Program-made: the position numbers and the translations under genes
Shown here: positions 8,179 to 17,800 of the stretch, piece after piece
How the letters are laid out: each line of letters begins with the position of its first letter
Position numbering within the stretch: the stretch's first letter is position 1
From: CAYRFQ01 sp964423615
GTDB taxonomy: Bacteria; Planctomycetota; Planctomycetia; Gemmatales; Gemmataceae
Direction: 5' to 3'
Assembly: GCA_964423615.1 (NCBI GenBank)
Contig: CAYRFQ010000013.1
Span: forward strand, 62,001-126,000
Length of the DNA: 64,000 nt
Notes under the pieces: generated by a model
Seen by the model: the letters and a program-made list of their open reading frames with translations, nothing else
Told to the model about the DNA's origin: nothing
The model's database searches: none

Positions 8179-8280
8179 TTTCAGGCTTGTGTGTTGGGCA
8201 TAGTACCTTTGGATCGACTTTCATCTTGGGACTGTTGTCCCAAGAATCTGAAGTGTGCCCAACTCAAGCGTGAAACGCTC
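8179..8280. repeat. Second 100-nt hairpin repeat (family of 1-100)
   Basis: The right arm 8255-8280 matches the 73-100 arm at about 21 of 27 positions. The left arm near 8179-8202 pairs with it imperfectly (exact pairing 8194-8201 with 8256-8263). Inside is a perfect hairpin, CTTGGGAC-TGTT-GTCCCAAG, at 8225-8244. Total length is the same as the 1-100 copy. Confidence 0.65.
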
Positions 8281-8737
8281 TAATCTCTTCGGTCCGTCGT
8301 TGGCTTTTACAATCCAAGACATGGACGAATCCTCGTTGAGTGCCTCCGTTTTCGTTGGCCATCCCCAAAGTGTCACGCTCGAAGAACACCAAGAACTTCG
8401 CCGCCAAGACACTACCACAGACGCTGCGCCGAGGACCGACTCGATGACTTTGCCTGTCTGCTCAGCCCCCTCCGATGCCACAGCACCGTTGTCCGGTCTG
8501 TCCTCATTTGGCCGACCAATTCGAACCCTTCCGACTCGCCGCCTGTTGGAAGAGCATGGACCAAAAAGCTACAGGCCGCGAGCAACGACTCTGAGAGAAA
8601 CTTTAAGCGGCCCAAGTTCTCTTTCGAGACCTCGAGCACCGACTCTACGGAAAAAGTTCCGAAACGACTGCCCGACCTGATGTCCTCGACGATTCGTTGG
8701 AAACGCAAAACACCCCCGAAGAGCCCAAGCCCAAAGG

Positions 8738-8976
8738 TCAACGAAAGGAAAGTGAGCCACCGTTCTTGACCCAATCTCGAACGGCAACGATTAACGATTG
8801 CCAGCGGTATGAAAATTGTGGTGGCGTTCGTCGATCACGACACGAGGGCCTTTTCCCGATTCGTAGGCCGGTTTGGGGATGGGCGGGTTGTATTTGAAAT
8901 CGGTGACTTGCTGGGCATGGCCGGTGCTGGTGAGTCCTCACACGAGGTTGATTGCGAGAAGGGTTCTATGACTCAT
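8738..8976 (-). pseudogene. Remnant of a secreted planctomycete protein (DUF4350-like)
   Basis: An ATG at 8976 with an AAGGAG site (8982-8987) starts a signal-peptide-like sequence that is cut by TGA at codon 13, then reads on as a mature start and PRVVIDERHHNFHTAGNR before TAA at 8791-8793. Another frame continues as VAVRDWVKNGGSL to TGA at 8738. Intact relatives, as I recall them, read IDEAHHNFHTADGRY... and later VRxWVxxGGSLLLI, so an internal stop, an internal deletion and a frameshift are all visible. Sequence from 8737 down to about 8290 may hold further decayed parts, but I cannot recognise them. Confidence 0.6.
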
Positions 8977-9119
8977 GGGCTCTCCTTCTTGGCTTGTGTG
9001 GGGCCGATTTGAGTAGTCGAAAGTATCATGGACTTTGACGACCAACCGCACAAACCCAAGAAGAACTTGGAACCGGGTCGTTCCTGGCCTGATCTTTCCT
9101 CAGAAAGGACGATTTTGAA

Positions 9120-10472
9120 ATGTGCAGACAATTTGTCTGGATTCTCCTCTTGCCGTTGTTCTCAATGAACGCCTTGGCGGACGACCCGTCGAGCAACCCA
9201 CTCGATAACTGGCCTCACTGGCGCGGGCCGCTTGTGACGGGGGAAGCCCCACGGGCCAACCCGCCCGTTCAATGGGACGAAAAGACCAATGTCCGGTGGA
9301 AAGTGAAAATCCCTGGAAAAAGCTCGGCAACTCCAATCGTATGGGGCAACCAAGTTTTTGTGGTCACGGCTGTGGACACGGGAAAAGCTGCTTCCCCGGA
9401 AGACATTCCCAAATTCGATCGAACGAAGCTGTCCACGGTCGGGAAAAAGCTCATCCCGGAAGTTCCCAACACGTACCACAAGTATGTGGTCATGAGTCTC
9501 GATCGCCGAACCGGAAAAGTTCTTTGGCAAAAGACGGCCACAAAGCAAGTCCCGCACGAGGGGCATCATTCCACACATAGCCACTGTGCCGGTTCTCCAA
9601 CGACCGACGGCAAGTTCCTTTACGTATCGTTTGGTTCCCACGGGCTCTATTGTTATGACTTCAAGGGTGATCTGAAATGGAAGACAGATTTGGGAACCAT
9701 GTTCACTCGCTATGGATGGGGAGAGGCGAGCACGCCTGCGATCTACAAGGGGGCGCTCGTCGTGACGTGGGATCATGAAGGCCAATCGATGCTGTATGTT
9801 CTGGATGCGAGAACTGGAGACGTGAGGTGGAAGGTCAAACGTGATGAGCCAACGAGTTGGGCAACTCCGCTGGTTGTGGAACGAAAAGGAGTCACACAAG
9901 TTGTAACGCCGGGAACGAATTACATCCGCAGCTATGACCTCATCAGTGGCAAGCTCATTTGGAAGTGCGGTCCATTGACGGTGAATGCTATTCCTTCGCC
10001 AGTAGCTCGCAATGGAGTTGTCTATTGTATGAGTGGTTATCGAGGAGCGTATGCGTATGCTATCCCGCTGGATTCGAAAGGTGACGTTTCCAAAAGTCCA
10101 ACGATTGCCTGGAAGAAAAGCCGCGGCACTCCTTATATCACATCACCACTGCTTTATGGTAATCGGTTGTACTACACGAAGTTTTGGAGTCCGATCGTAA
10201 CTTGTGTGGACGCGAAAACGGGGAAGGAAATCTACTACAATCGTGTGCCCAATTTATCCAAACTGTATGCCTCGCCTGTGGGAGCCGCCGGTCGTGTTTA
10301 TATGGTGGATCGTGATGGACTGACTGTGGTTCTCAAGCACAATGCCGACGACGTTAAAACGCTGTCCGTCAATCAACTCGATGCCAAGATTGATTCGTCA
10401 CCGGCCATGGTTGGCAACCAATTGTTTCTGCGAAGTCATACCCATCTGTATTGCATCCAGGCCGACAGTTAA
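9120..10472 (+). CDS. Secreted PQQ-type beta-propeller protein
   Basis: The ATG at 9120 has AAAGGA about 10 nt upstream. The first 20 residues form a signal peptide (hydrophobic core WILLLPLFSMNALA). The mature protein begins with NWPHWRGP, typical of planctomycete PQQ-like/BamB-type propellers, and contains repeated blades of the form D-x-R-T-G-x-V-x-W (for example LDRRTGKVLWQ, LDARTGDVRWK, VDAKTGKEIYY). Length 450 aa is usual for the group. It is probably a periplasmic or exported protein; no quinone-enzyme active site is evident, so enzymatic function should not be assumed. It is divergent from the pseudogene at 8738-8976 and stands alone. Confidence 0.85.
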   Translation: MCRQFVWILLLPLFSMNALADDPSSNPLDNWPHWRGPLVTGEAPRANPPVQWDEKTNVRWKVKIPGKSSATPIVWGNQVFVVTAVDTGKAASPEDIPKFDRTKLSTVGKKLIPEVPNTYHKYVVMSLDRRTGKVLWQKTATKQVPHEGHHSTHSHCAGSPTTDGKFLYVSFGSHGLYCYDFKGDLKWKTDLGTMFTRYGWGEASTPAIYKGALVVTWDHEGQSMLYVLDARTGDVRWKVKRDEPTSWATPLVVERKGVTQVVTPGTNYIRSYDLISGKLIWKCGPLTVNAIPSPVARNGVVYCMSGYRGAYAYAIPLDSKGDVSKSPTIAWKKSRGTPYITSPLLYGNRLYYTKFWSPIVTCVDAKTGKEIYYNRVPNLSKLYASPVGAAGRVYMVDRDGLTVVLKHNADDVKTLSVNQLDAKIDSSPAMVGNQLFLRSHTHLYCIQADS

Positions 10473-10631
10473 CAAAACCGATGGAATCTCCGATCGACAC
10501 TAATCCCACAACGACGAGCTACTTGTTATTGTGCGAGGATGGATGGGGTAGCCCCGATTCGGATAGGCCCACACAGAAACACGTTGAGCCAAGGAGCTTG
10601 CTGCCTTGGTGAACGAAGATAGTATTCACCG

Positions 10632-10661
10632 CCAAGGAACCCTGAAACAATAGTTCCTTGG
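10632..10661. repeat. 9-bp stem palindrome upstream of bioDA
   Basis: CCAAGGAAC at 10632-10640 pairs perfectly with GTTCCTTGG at 10653-10661 (12-nt loop). A weaker CCAAGG/CCTTGG pair lies just before it. It is not followed by a T-tract; a regulatory role for the biotin gene is possible but unsupported. Confidence 0.5.
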
Positions 10662-10764
10662 TGGATTTCCGATGCTCGAACGCATGGAATGTTTCGTGAG
10701 GAGTTCAGTATCATGACTCCCTAGGAAACTGTTGCATACCATGTTTGAAAGACTCTTTATTGCG

Positions 10765-12699
10765 ATGACGAATTTTGTAATCCTCGGGACGGACACCGAC
10801 GCGGGTAAGACGACGTTTGCCCTTCTTTGGATGAGTCGGTTTTCCGAGACCTGCGAATATTGGAAGCCTTACGAGTCGGGGGCATCGGATACGCTCTCGA
10901 TTCAAGAACGTGTACCCCAAGCCGTGTGTCATCCGCCGCTTTGTCGGTTTGTAGCTGCCGTTGCGCCACCGCTGGCGGCTCGGTCCGAAGGAGAGCCCAT
11001 TCCGCCGTCGGAGGAGATCGTTAGGCAAGTGCCTCGGCCTTCTGGAGAAGCCAGAAGCCTGGTCATCGAGACGTTCGGGAGTCCGTTTTCCCCGCTCAAC
11101 GAAACGGAACTCCAGATTACTCTTGTTCAACAATACGACTTGCCGACCGTTCTTGTTTCGTCTTCGGTGCTTGGTGCAATCGGTCGCACGCTCCAGTGTG
11201 CGGAAGCTCTTCAGAAATATGGCGTTGTGCCTGCGGCGATGATTTTGATGGGGCCGCGAGATGCTTACGCTCAGGAACAAATCCAGTTGCATTTTCCGAA
11301 TGCGAAGGTGGTTCACCTCTGTCCTCCAGAGACCTGGGATGCCGACGGGATAGCGTGCTCGGCGAAGGACCAGGGCGACGTGTTGGACGAGATTCGACGT
11401 TGCCTTGAGGGGGTGTCGCGATCGAATCTTTCGAAAAGCGAGACGCAACGTCTTCTCGCTGACGACAAGACGCACGTTTGGCATCCATTCACTTCGTTAC
11501 ACGATCCCGATGAGCCCATTCCGGTCGTTTCTGCCAAGGATGAATTTCTCCATCTCGCGGATGGACGTAAGGTGATCGACGGTTTCTCGTCGTGGTGGAC
11601 GATTCTCTATGGTCATCGGACGCCGTTTTTGATGGCTTCGCTTGCGGAAGCTGGTAACCGGTTTGACCATGTTCACTTTGCGGGGGTCACGCACGAACCT
11701 GCCGTCCAGCTTGCCAAGTTGTTGTTGAGTACGATGCCCTGGTCTGGTGGCAAAGTTTTCTATTCGGACAATGGAAGCACGGCCGTCGAAGTCGCTTTGA
11801 AGATGGCCTATCAATACTGGTGTCACCAAGGAGAAGCGCAACGGACTCTCTTTGTCGGATTCGAAAACAGCTATCACGGGGACACATTTGGTGCGATGGC
11901 GGCGAGTCGCGATCCACTTTTCTTTGGCCATTTTGAGCCGCTGTTGTTTGAGACGAAAATTTGTCCTGTGTGTCCCGAGCGACTCGACTCTCTTCTGGTT
12001 GAGCACAAGGGCCGAGTGGCTGGCGTGATCATCGAACCACTCGTCCAGGGTGCCGGTGGGATGCAGATGCACACACCCAGACGACTCGGCGACTTGTTCG
12101 AAGTTGCACGTAAACACGATGTGTTGTTTATCGCCGACGAAGTCATGGTTGGTGGCGGTCGTCTTGGGCCGTTGTGGGCACACAAGCTAGCGGGCATTAC
12201 CCCCGATCTGATTTGCGCTTCGAAGACGTTGACGGGTGGGATCATGCCACTCGCAGCGACACTCGTTGCTCCACACTTGGTCGAGGCGTGGCGAACAGAC
12301 GATCGCAGCAAAACGTTTTTTCACGGGCACTCGTTTACCGGGCATCCGTTGGCCTGTTCGGTGGCGGTGACGAACTGGCAGAGGTTGACGACGGAAGAAA
12401 ACTCGCGGCCTCAAGAAATCGAATCGCTTTGGCGAGAACGATTGACCTCTTTGCAGGAGCATCCTCGAGTTCGCGAAGTACGAATCCGAGGCAGCATTGC
12501 GGCCATCGATCTCGACCTTCCCGGCGGTTATTTGGCCGAGGCCGCGAGGCAGATTCGACACTTTTGCTTGAACAACGGTGCGGTGCTTCGGCCACTGGGA
12601 AACGTGTTGTACACGATGCCGCCGTTGTGGACTTCGATGGAGTCTTTGGAACTGATTGCCGAGACGATGTTGGGGGCGGTGAAGGCGTTGGATAGTTGA
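10765..12699 (+). CDS. bioDA: BioD-BioA fusion: dethiobiotin synthetase / DAPA aminotransferase
   Basis: Two consecutive steps of biotin synthesis in one polypeptide: BioA transaminates 8-amino-7-oxononanoate to diaminopelargonate, BioD carboxylates and closes it to dethiobiotin. The N-terminal about 220 residues are BioD with P-loop GTDTDAGKTT at residues 8-17. The C-terminal about 420 residues are a class III PLP aminotransferase: SSWWTILYGHRTP, FYSDNGSTAVEVALKMA, DEVMVGGGRLG and the PLP lysine in SKTLTGG. I start at ATG 10765 because the P-loop then falls at its usual position; ATG 10741 is a possible extension of 8 codons. Fused BioDA exists in some eukaryotes and bacteria. No other biotin gene is nearby. 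Confidence 0.92.
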   Translation: MTNFVILGTDTDAGKTTFALLWMSRFSETCEYWKPYESGASDTLSIQERVPQAVCHPPLCRFVAAVAPPLAARSEGEPIPPSEEIVRQVPRPSGEARSLVIETFGSPFSPLNETELQITLVQQYDLPTVLVSSSVLGAIGRTLQCAEALQKYGVVPAAMILMGPRDAYAQEQIQLHFPNAKVVHLCPPETWDADGIACSAKDQGDVLDEIRRCLEGVSRSNLSKSETQRLLADDKTHVWHPFTSLHDPDEPIPVVSAKDEFLHLADGRKVIDGFSSWWTILYGHRTPFLMASLAEAGNRFDHVHFAGVTHEPAVQLAKLLLSTMPWSGGKVFYSDNGSTAVEVALKMAYQYWCHQGEAQRTLFVGFENSYHGDTFGAMAASRDPLFFGHFEPLLFETKICPVCPERLDSLLVEHKGRVAGVIIEPLVQGAGGMQMHTPRRLGDLFEVARKHDVLFIADEVMVGGGRLGPLWAHKLAGITPDLICASKTLTGGIMPLAATLVAPHLVEAWRTDDRSKTFFHGHSFTGHPLACSVAVTNWQRLTTEENSRPQEIESLWRERLTSLQEHPRVREVRIRGSIAAIDLDLPGGYLAEAARQIRHFCLNNGAVLRPLGNVLYTMPPLWTSMESLELIAETMLGAVKALDS

Positions 12700-12850
12700 G
12701 AGGGAAAAGACAAGAGACAGGTCTGACCCTCACACGACGGTGCGAAGCAAAACGAAGTTCAACCACGGATGACGCAGAGGTCTCGGATTGGGTGTAATCT
12801 GGTACATCTGAGGGTTCCGCGGTTGGTCTCTCGGTTTTCCGACTTGAACT

Positions 12851-13813
12851 CTAATTGCATTCCGGACTCAACGGCTCGGCCAGGTCGTCCACAAAGAACA
12901 AACGCCCCTGAAGGGTCGGCATGAATGTACTGGGAATCCACGGTGTGGGTTGGTGTTGGAGGGTCATCCGGAGAGACAGCCCTTGCCATTGCATGCCGCG
13001 ATTGAAGGTGCCGTCGGCTCCGCCGATGATGCGGTCTGCGGCCAGGAACAACCCAGGTCCGATGGTGTTTGCGAATGCCGGAACGAGAGTCGTGCGACTC
13101 TTGAAGCTCGTCAGGGCGTTTTGTTCGATCGTCAAGGGATGGAGTTGAGCGCCGATCCGGTGAGTCTGTTTCTTCCATTCGTCTTCGGACGAAAACTCAC
13201 CGGCGAACTGGGGTTCCCAGAAGGCGATGTGGCAAACGCGTCCGATGCCGAAAATAGTGATTAACTGGCCACCCTGTTTTTTCAGGTCGTTGATTTGTTC
13301 GGAATACGTTGGCAGTTCGTCTTTCAATGCGAAGTGTCGTTGTTTCTCTGGAACGGTGAGTTGGCCGAGCGGCCCATAGAAGGCTTGCTCCATGGCATTT
13401 TGAAAGGCGCCGGGGTCGTTCGATGGCAGCGTGTTGCCTTCGGCGTCGGACCACTCGTCCATGTTGAAACCGTGGACGTGGTCGCAGGGAACGTTCCATT
13501 CGTTGAGGAAGTAGACAGCCCATCGGTACATACCCATCGGACCGACGGGGAGGATGAGGGCGAGGGGATGACCCGCTGCCCGGGCCTTTTGAATTTGCAA
13601 GGCAATCTCGTGGCCCATGTAGGTGTCGAAGTCGGCGTAATTCTTGCAGCCGATGGGGGTGAACTCGGAATTCCACCACGATGCCCGCGACAAGAGTTCT
13701 TGGCGTGAAAGGCCCCCGAGTTGTTCGATTCGCTCCAAGTCCCATCCGGTCGGGAAGAAGCCGACCTTTTGGAGCAACGATCCTTGGTAGGTCGAAATGA
13801 GATTGATCGTCAT
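12851..13813 (-). CDS. Glucosamine-6-phosphate isomerase/deaminase-like protein
   Basis: A 320-aa cytosolic protein of the NagB/RpiA/SugP fold. The stretch ALILPVGPMGMYRWAVYFLNE corresponds to the phosphate-binding loop region and HGFNMDEWSDAEG to the segment carrying the catalytic aspartate of NagB. GIGRVCHIAFWEPQ matches the usual GIGxxGHIAFNEP motif with the second glycine changed to Cys and Asn to Trp. ATG at 13813. These changes and a length above the typical about 260 aa suggest a divergent subfamily, so the exact substrate is uncertain. It is a single gene, convergent with bioDA. Confidence 0.75.
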   Translation of the reverse strand: MTINLISTYQGSLLQKVGFFPTGWDLERIEQLGGLSRQELLSRASWWNSEFTPIGCKNYADFDTYMGHEIALQIQKARAAGHPLALILPVGPMGMYRWAVYFLNEWNVPCDHVHGFNMDEWSDAEGNTLPSNDPGAFQNAMEQAFYGPLGQLTVPEKQRHFALKDELPTYSEQINDLKKQGGQLITIFGIGRVCHIAFWEPQFAGEFSSEDEWKKQTHRIGAQLHPLTIEQNALTSFKSRTTLVPAFANTIGPGLFLAADRIIGGADGTFNRGMQWQGLSLRMTLQHQPTPWIPSTFMPTLQGRLFFVDDLAEPLSPECN

Positions 13814-14097
13814 CGATTAACCCTCCCAGGGGTAGGATTTTTGTTTCCAGTGGATATAAATAGTGAGAACAAGTTGTGCCCAAGGGACGTAACAAGGGCA
13901 AAACGAAAACAGCAAGGCGGTCCGGAGTAATTGGAACACGAAGCACAGGCGTTGCTTCGTGGGTTTCGACTTTTGCTTTGCACCTTCATTTTCGGCCTTG
14001 TTTCCGTTCTTTGTGGTTATACAAAGAAAAAGTTAAAGCTCTCAAGTAAACTGTTTTTTGACAAAAATTGCCGGGTTTGCCCGGGAGGTAGGCACTC

Positions 14098-15075
14098 ATG
14101 AAACAATGGCGTTGGTTGGCACCGGTGGCGATCATGGCAGGTCTTGTCACGGTCTTGAGCGTGGCTCCCGTCGAAGGCGGTGGAGACAGCAGCAAAGAAG
14201 TCAAGTTCGAGTTGAACAAAGGCTTCAAGGCAGGCGAAGAGTTCTACCAAAAGCTCGAGACCAGCACGATCCAGAAAATGACAGTGAACGACATGCAAGT
14301 CGTTCAAAAGCAAGAGCAGGAATTTCACTTCAAGTGGAAGACCACCGAAGTGAAAGACGGCATCGCCACCGTCACGCAAGAAATCGAAGCGTTGAAGATG
14401 GACATCGACATCGGCAGCAACAAGATCAGCTACCAGACTGGGAAAACGGACAGCAAGAACCCGATGACGGATTTCTTCAAGGCCCTCGAAGGTGCCAAGT
14501 TCACCATGACGATCGACCTCAAGGAAGGAAAGGTGACCAAGGTCGAAGGGCAAGAGAAGTTGATCAACGACCTGGGGAGCGTCAACCAGTCGATGAAGCC
14601 GTTGTTGTCGAAAATCCTTTCCGACGAAGCGGTCAAACAAATGGCCAACCCGATCGTTGGATTCTACCCCAAAGGTGGATCGATTGGGGTCGGAAAAGAG
14701 TGGAAGCCCGAGCCCATCGTCCTCGAAATGGGTCCCATCGGCACCTACAAGACGACAAACACGTTCACTCTCACCAAGGACACCACCGAAGACCAAGCGA
14801 AGATCGACGTGAAGACGGATCTGACCTACACCAAACCCGAGCAAGGTAAAAGTGGTGGTTTGCCATTCGAGATAACCGAGGCGAAACTCGAAAGTAAAAA
14901 CGCGACTGGAAAGATCGTGTTTGACCGAAAAAAAGGACGAATTGCCTCGTCGGAGATGTCGGTCGATTTGCAAGGTTCTGTCACGGTCAAGATCGCAGGC
15001 TCGCAAACTCAAGTCAACCTTGACCAAACCCAAACGACGAAACTGGAAACGATGGCAACGAAGCCGAAGTTTTAG
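14098..15075 (+). CDS. DUF6263 family secreted protein
   Basis: The ATG at 14098 follows a GGGAGGTAG ribosome site. An N-terminal signal peptide (about residues 1-26, ending near VEGG) precedes a Lys/Glu/Thr-rich beta-rich domain of about 300 residues. The DUF6263 pattern is visible in the opening FxLNKGFKAGEEFYQKLET and in FYPKGGSIGVGKEWKPEP near the middle. Function unknown; members are exported proteins of planctomycetes and others. Monocistronic: a strong intrinsic terminator begins 35 nt after the stop. Confidence 0.75.
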   Translation: MKQWRWLAPVAIMAGLVTVLSVAPVEGGGDSSKEVKFELNKGFKAGEEFYQKLETSTIQKMTVNDMQVVQKQEQEFHFKWKTTEVKDGIATVTQEIEALKMDIDIGSNKISYQTGKTDSKNPMTDFFKALEGAKFTMTIDLKEGKVTKVEGQEKLINDLGSVNQSMKPLLSKILSDEAVKQMANPIVGFYPKGGSIGVGKEWKPEPIVLEMGPIGTYKTTNTFTLTKDTTEDQAKIDVKTDLTYTKPEQGKSGGLPFEITEAKLESKNATGKIVFDRKKGRIASSEMSVDLQGSVTVKIAGSQTQVNLDQTQTTKLETMATKPKF

Positions 15076-15110
15076 AGTTAAGCCGAGCAAAACGAGCGCG
15101 GACAATCAAG

Positions 15111-15143
15111 AGGCGAGGTGTTCATAACACCTCGCCTTTGTTT
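15111..15143 (+). terminator. Intrinsic terminator after the DUF6263 gene
   Basis: AGGCGAGGTGTT at 15111-15122 and AACACCTCGCCT at 15126-15137 form a perfect 12-bp stem with a 3-nt loop, followed by TTGTTTTT. This is the clearest terminator in the window. Confidence 0.92.
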
Positions 15144-15225
15144 TTGCGCTTGACGAAAGCAAGATACGCAGAAATCTCACGAGGACGCGAAGAACAGTAG
15201 AAACGAAAGGGTGGTATTGAGAAGC

Positions 15226-15372
15226 GTCCGGATAAAGTACCAGACACATGTGGGCGGTCGGATAAACAAACGTCGGGTTTGTGCCGATTCTTTCGCTGTG
15301 GGGTTACACACACGGTCAGGATCGAGCGCCCTTCGGGGCTGACAATCCAACACATGACACGTACTTATCCGA
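15226..15372. repeat. Imperfect inverted repeat element
   Basis: The left end (15226 onward, TCCGGATAAAGTAC then CACATGTG) and the right end (reverse complement of about 15350-15372, CGGATAAGTAC then ATGTGTTGG) are related inverted sequences enclosing about 100 nt. A further GGTCGGATAAAC copy lies inside the left half. A TTATCCGACTG motif also occurs near 51942. This is probably a short non-autonomous mobile element. Confidence 0.45.
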
Positions 15373-15576
15373 CTGTCCCCGTGTGCCGTGGCCAGGTCCT
15401 AAAAAGAAGCGGACGGCCACCGAGTGCGCCTGCCACTTTGGTTCATTAGCCACGCAGTCTTCAATAAGATCAATCAATGCTTGCGATGGGAGAGTGTGAT
15501 GAACGAGAATGAATCGGGACAGGCATTGGAGATTCTTGGTTCTTCCTTCGCGTAAGATTTCTCTGGAGTGATTTTG

Positions 15577-17712
15577 ATGCGATACTCGGCATTCCTTCTG
15601 TTATTTGGGATATCATCCATCACGCCGGTGTGGGCTGGCGACGCCAAGACCGACGTCGTCATTGCTGACTTCGAAGGCAAAACGTATGGCGACTGGAAGG
15701 TCACCGGGAAGGCGTTCGGGCCGGGACCGGCTGAGGGAACGCTTCCGGGCCAAATGGCCGTCAGCGGATATCAAGGAAAACAGCTCGTGAACACGTTTTA
15801 TCAAGGTGATCCAACGATCGGAACCCTGACATCGCCGCCCATCTCAATTACACACGACTATATGACCTTCCTGATCGGTGGTGGAGGATACGACAAAACA
15901 ACGTGCATGAATTTACTGCTCGGCAACAAAGTTGTCCGAACGGCCACCGGCACGAACACAAGGGCTGGTGGAAGCGAAGAACTCACGCGACGATTTTGGG
16001 ATGTGAAGGAGTTAAAGGGAAAAACGGTTACGATTCAGATAGTCGATAACCGGAAAGGTGGTTGGGGGCATATTAACGTCGATCACATCGTTTTCTCGAA
16101 CACCAAACCGAAAGTACCGATCTGGCGAGGACTTCTTACGAAGAAGGTTCTGATTGCCAAGAAATATCTAATATTCCCAATTCGCACCGGTGGGAAGAAA
16201 GCGCAGATCGATGTGAGTATTGGTGGACAAAATGTTCGAGAGTTTGACGCGGAGATTGCAGAGTCGAAAGCCAAAGTTAGTTTTTGGGCCTTTCTCGATG
16301 TTACGCCTTTCCAGGGAAAAGCCGCCAAACTTACGATCCGAAACGCTACCGAAGAAGGTGTGGAGTTGATCAAACAAAGCGATTCGATCCCGGATGCCGA
16401 AAAGTTTTACAGTGAATCGTTGCGACCCCAATTCCATTTTTCGCAAAAGCTCGGTTGGAATAACGACCCCAATGGAATGGTCTATTCCAACGGCGAATGG
16501 CATCTCTTTTTCCAACATAACCCTTACGGATGGCGTTGGGGAAATATGCACTGGGGTCATGCAGTGAGTAAAGATCTTGTTCACTGGAAGCAGCTTCCGA
16601 TTGCCATTTATAACAAGCGGCGTGGAGACTATGCGTTCTCCGGAGGTGCTGTGGTTGATGAACACAATACAGCCGATTGGCAAACAGGAAAGAACAAAGT
16701 TATCGTCGCAGCGTGGACGAGCACCGGACGGGGCGAGTGTGTGGCGTATAGTAACGATTGCGGACGGACGTTCACTGAGTATAAAGATAATCCGGTCGTG
16801 AAGCATCGGGGACGCGACCCCAAAATTGTTTGGTATGCACCCGGAAAACATTGGGTGATGGCTGTCTATGATGAATCCAAAGAGTATGGCCGGTCGATAG
16901 CCTTCTATACGTCGCCGAATCTCAAAGAGTGGAAACTCGAAAGTAAGCTCAAGGGGTATTACGAATGTCCTGAGTTGTTCGAACTGCCTGTGGACGGTGA
17001 CAAGAAGAACACTCGGTGGGTTGTATTTGGAGCCAACGCTCAGTATGCCATCGGTACGTTCGACGGAAAGAAGTTCCGACCCGACCACGAAGGTGGACAT
17101 CGCGTCCATTACGGTAGCTACTATGCCTCGCAGACATTTAGCAATGCTCCCGAAGGACGACGTATTCAGATTGGCTGGGCTCGTATTGCCATGCCAGGCA
17201 TGCCGTTCAATCAGACCTTCTCTTTTCCTCATCGATTGACACTGCGAACTACCAAAGATGGGATTCGGATGTTTGCCGAACCTATCCAAGAAATCCAACA
17301 GCTACATAAGAAGAAACATACGGCGAAAGCAAGACTCTTGAACGAAGACAACCCCGCCATGTTGAAAGTCGCTGGTGATCTCGTCGACGTTCGAGCGACT
17401 TTCGCTATTGGGAAAGCCCAAACCATCGGGCTCGATATAGGAGGTAATCGGATCACTTACGATGTGAAGGAGAGGAAGTTAAATGGGGCTCCCTTGAATC
17501 CGGTCGATGGAAAGGTCATGATTCAGGTTCTCGTAGATCGGCCCATGCTGGAAATATGCGGGAACAAGGGGCGCGTGTTTCTAACGACTTCACGCCAGGA
17601 GAAAGGAAACGTTGAGAACGTCAAGGCCTTCGCGACGGACGGTGAAGCCAGACTGTTGAATCTCGAAGTCTATGAGCTGAAGTCAATATGGAAGAACTCT
17701 GGAATGGAGTAG
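15577..17712 (+). CDS. Secreted glycoside hydrolase family 32 enzyme (fructan hydrolase/invertase-type)
   Basis: Start ATG 15577, with GGAG 8 nt upstream; the upstream GTG 15568 is less likely. A signal peptide (residues 1-20, ending VWA) leads to an N-terminal beta-sandwich-like region of about 270 residues, then the five-blade GH32 propeller from about 280. WNNDPNGM carries the nucleophile Asp, RDPKIVW the transition-state Asp and ECPELFEL the acid/base Glu, so all three catalytic residues are present. A C-terminal beta-sandwich follows. It should cleave beta-fructosides such as levan, inulin or sucrose outside the cytoplasm. The N-terminal extension resembles that of planctomycete levanases. 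It is a single gene with no transporter beside it. Confidence 0.9.
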   Translation: MRYSAFLLLFGISSITPVWAGDAKTDVVIADFEGKTYGDWKVTGKAFGPGPAEGTLPGQMAVSGYQGKQLVNTFYQGDPTIGTLTSPPISITHDYMTFLIGGGGYDKTTCMNLLLGNKVVRTATGTNTRAGGSEELTRRFWDVKELKGKTVTIQIVDNRKGGWGHINVDHIVFSNTKPKVPIWRGLLTKKVLIAKKYLIFPIRTGGKKAQIDVSIGGQNVREFDAEIAESKAKVSFWAFLDVTPFQGKAAKLTIRNATEEGVELIKQSDSIPDAEKFYSESLRPQFHFSQKLGWNNDPNGMVYSNGEWHLFFQHNPYGWRWGNMHWGHAVSKDLVHWKQLPIAIYNKRRGDYAFSGGAVVDEHNTADWQTGKNKVIVAAWTSTGRGECVAYSNDCGRTFTEYKDNPVVKHRGRDPKIVWYAPGKHWVMAVYDESKEYGRSIAFYTSPNLKEWKLESKLKGYYECPELFELPVDGDKKNTRWVVFGANAQYAIGTFDGKKFRPDHEGGHRVHYGSYYASQTFSNAPEGRRIQIGWARIAMPGMPFNQTFSFPHRLTLRTTKDGIRMFAEPIQEIQQLHKKKHTAKARLLNEDNPAMLKVAGDLVDVRATFAIGKAQTIGLDIGGNRITYDVKERKLNGAPLNPVDGKVMIQVLVDRPMLEICGNKGRVFLTTSRQEKGNVENVKAFATDGEARLLNLEVYELKSIWKNSGME

Positions 17713-17744
17713 CTTACCTGGGCAGCGGAATGGAAGAGCAATGC

Positions 17745-17788
17745 TTGTCCGGTTCGCAGGTACACGCGAGGGGCGCGTACCTACGACA
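17745..17788. repeat. Short palindromic repeat, TTGTCCGGTT/GTACACGCG family
   Basis: TTGTCCGGTT at 17745-17754 is followed by GGTACACGCG-AGGG-CGCGTACC, with the CCTACGA flank seen in the other copies. The right terminal repeat is degenerate. It lies 32 nt after the GH32 stop codon. Confidence 0.6.
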
Positions 17789-17800
17789 AATTCAAGTCGG

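Noticed and set aside
8809..9012. Short plus-strand gene
   Set aside because: It is the opposite strand of a recognisable pseudogene and matches no family.
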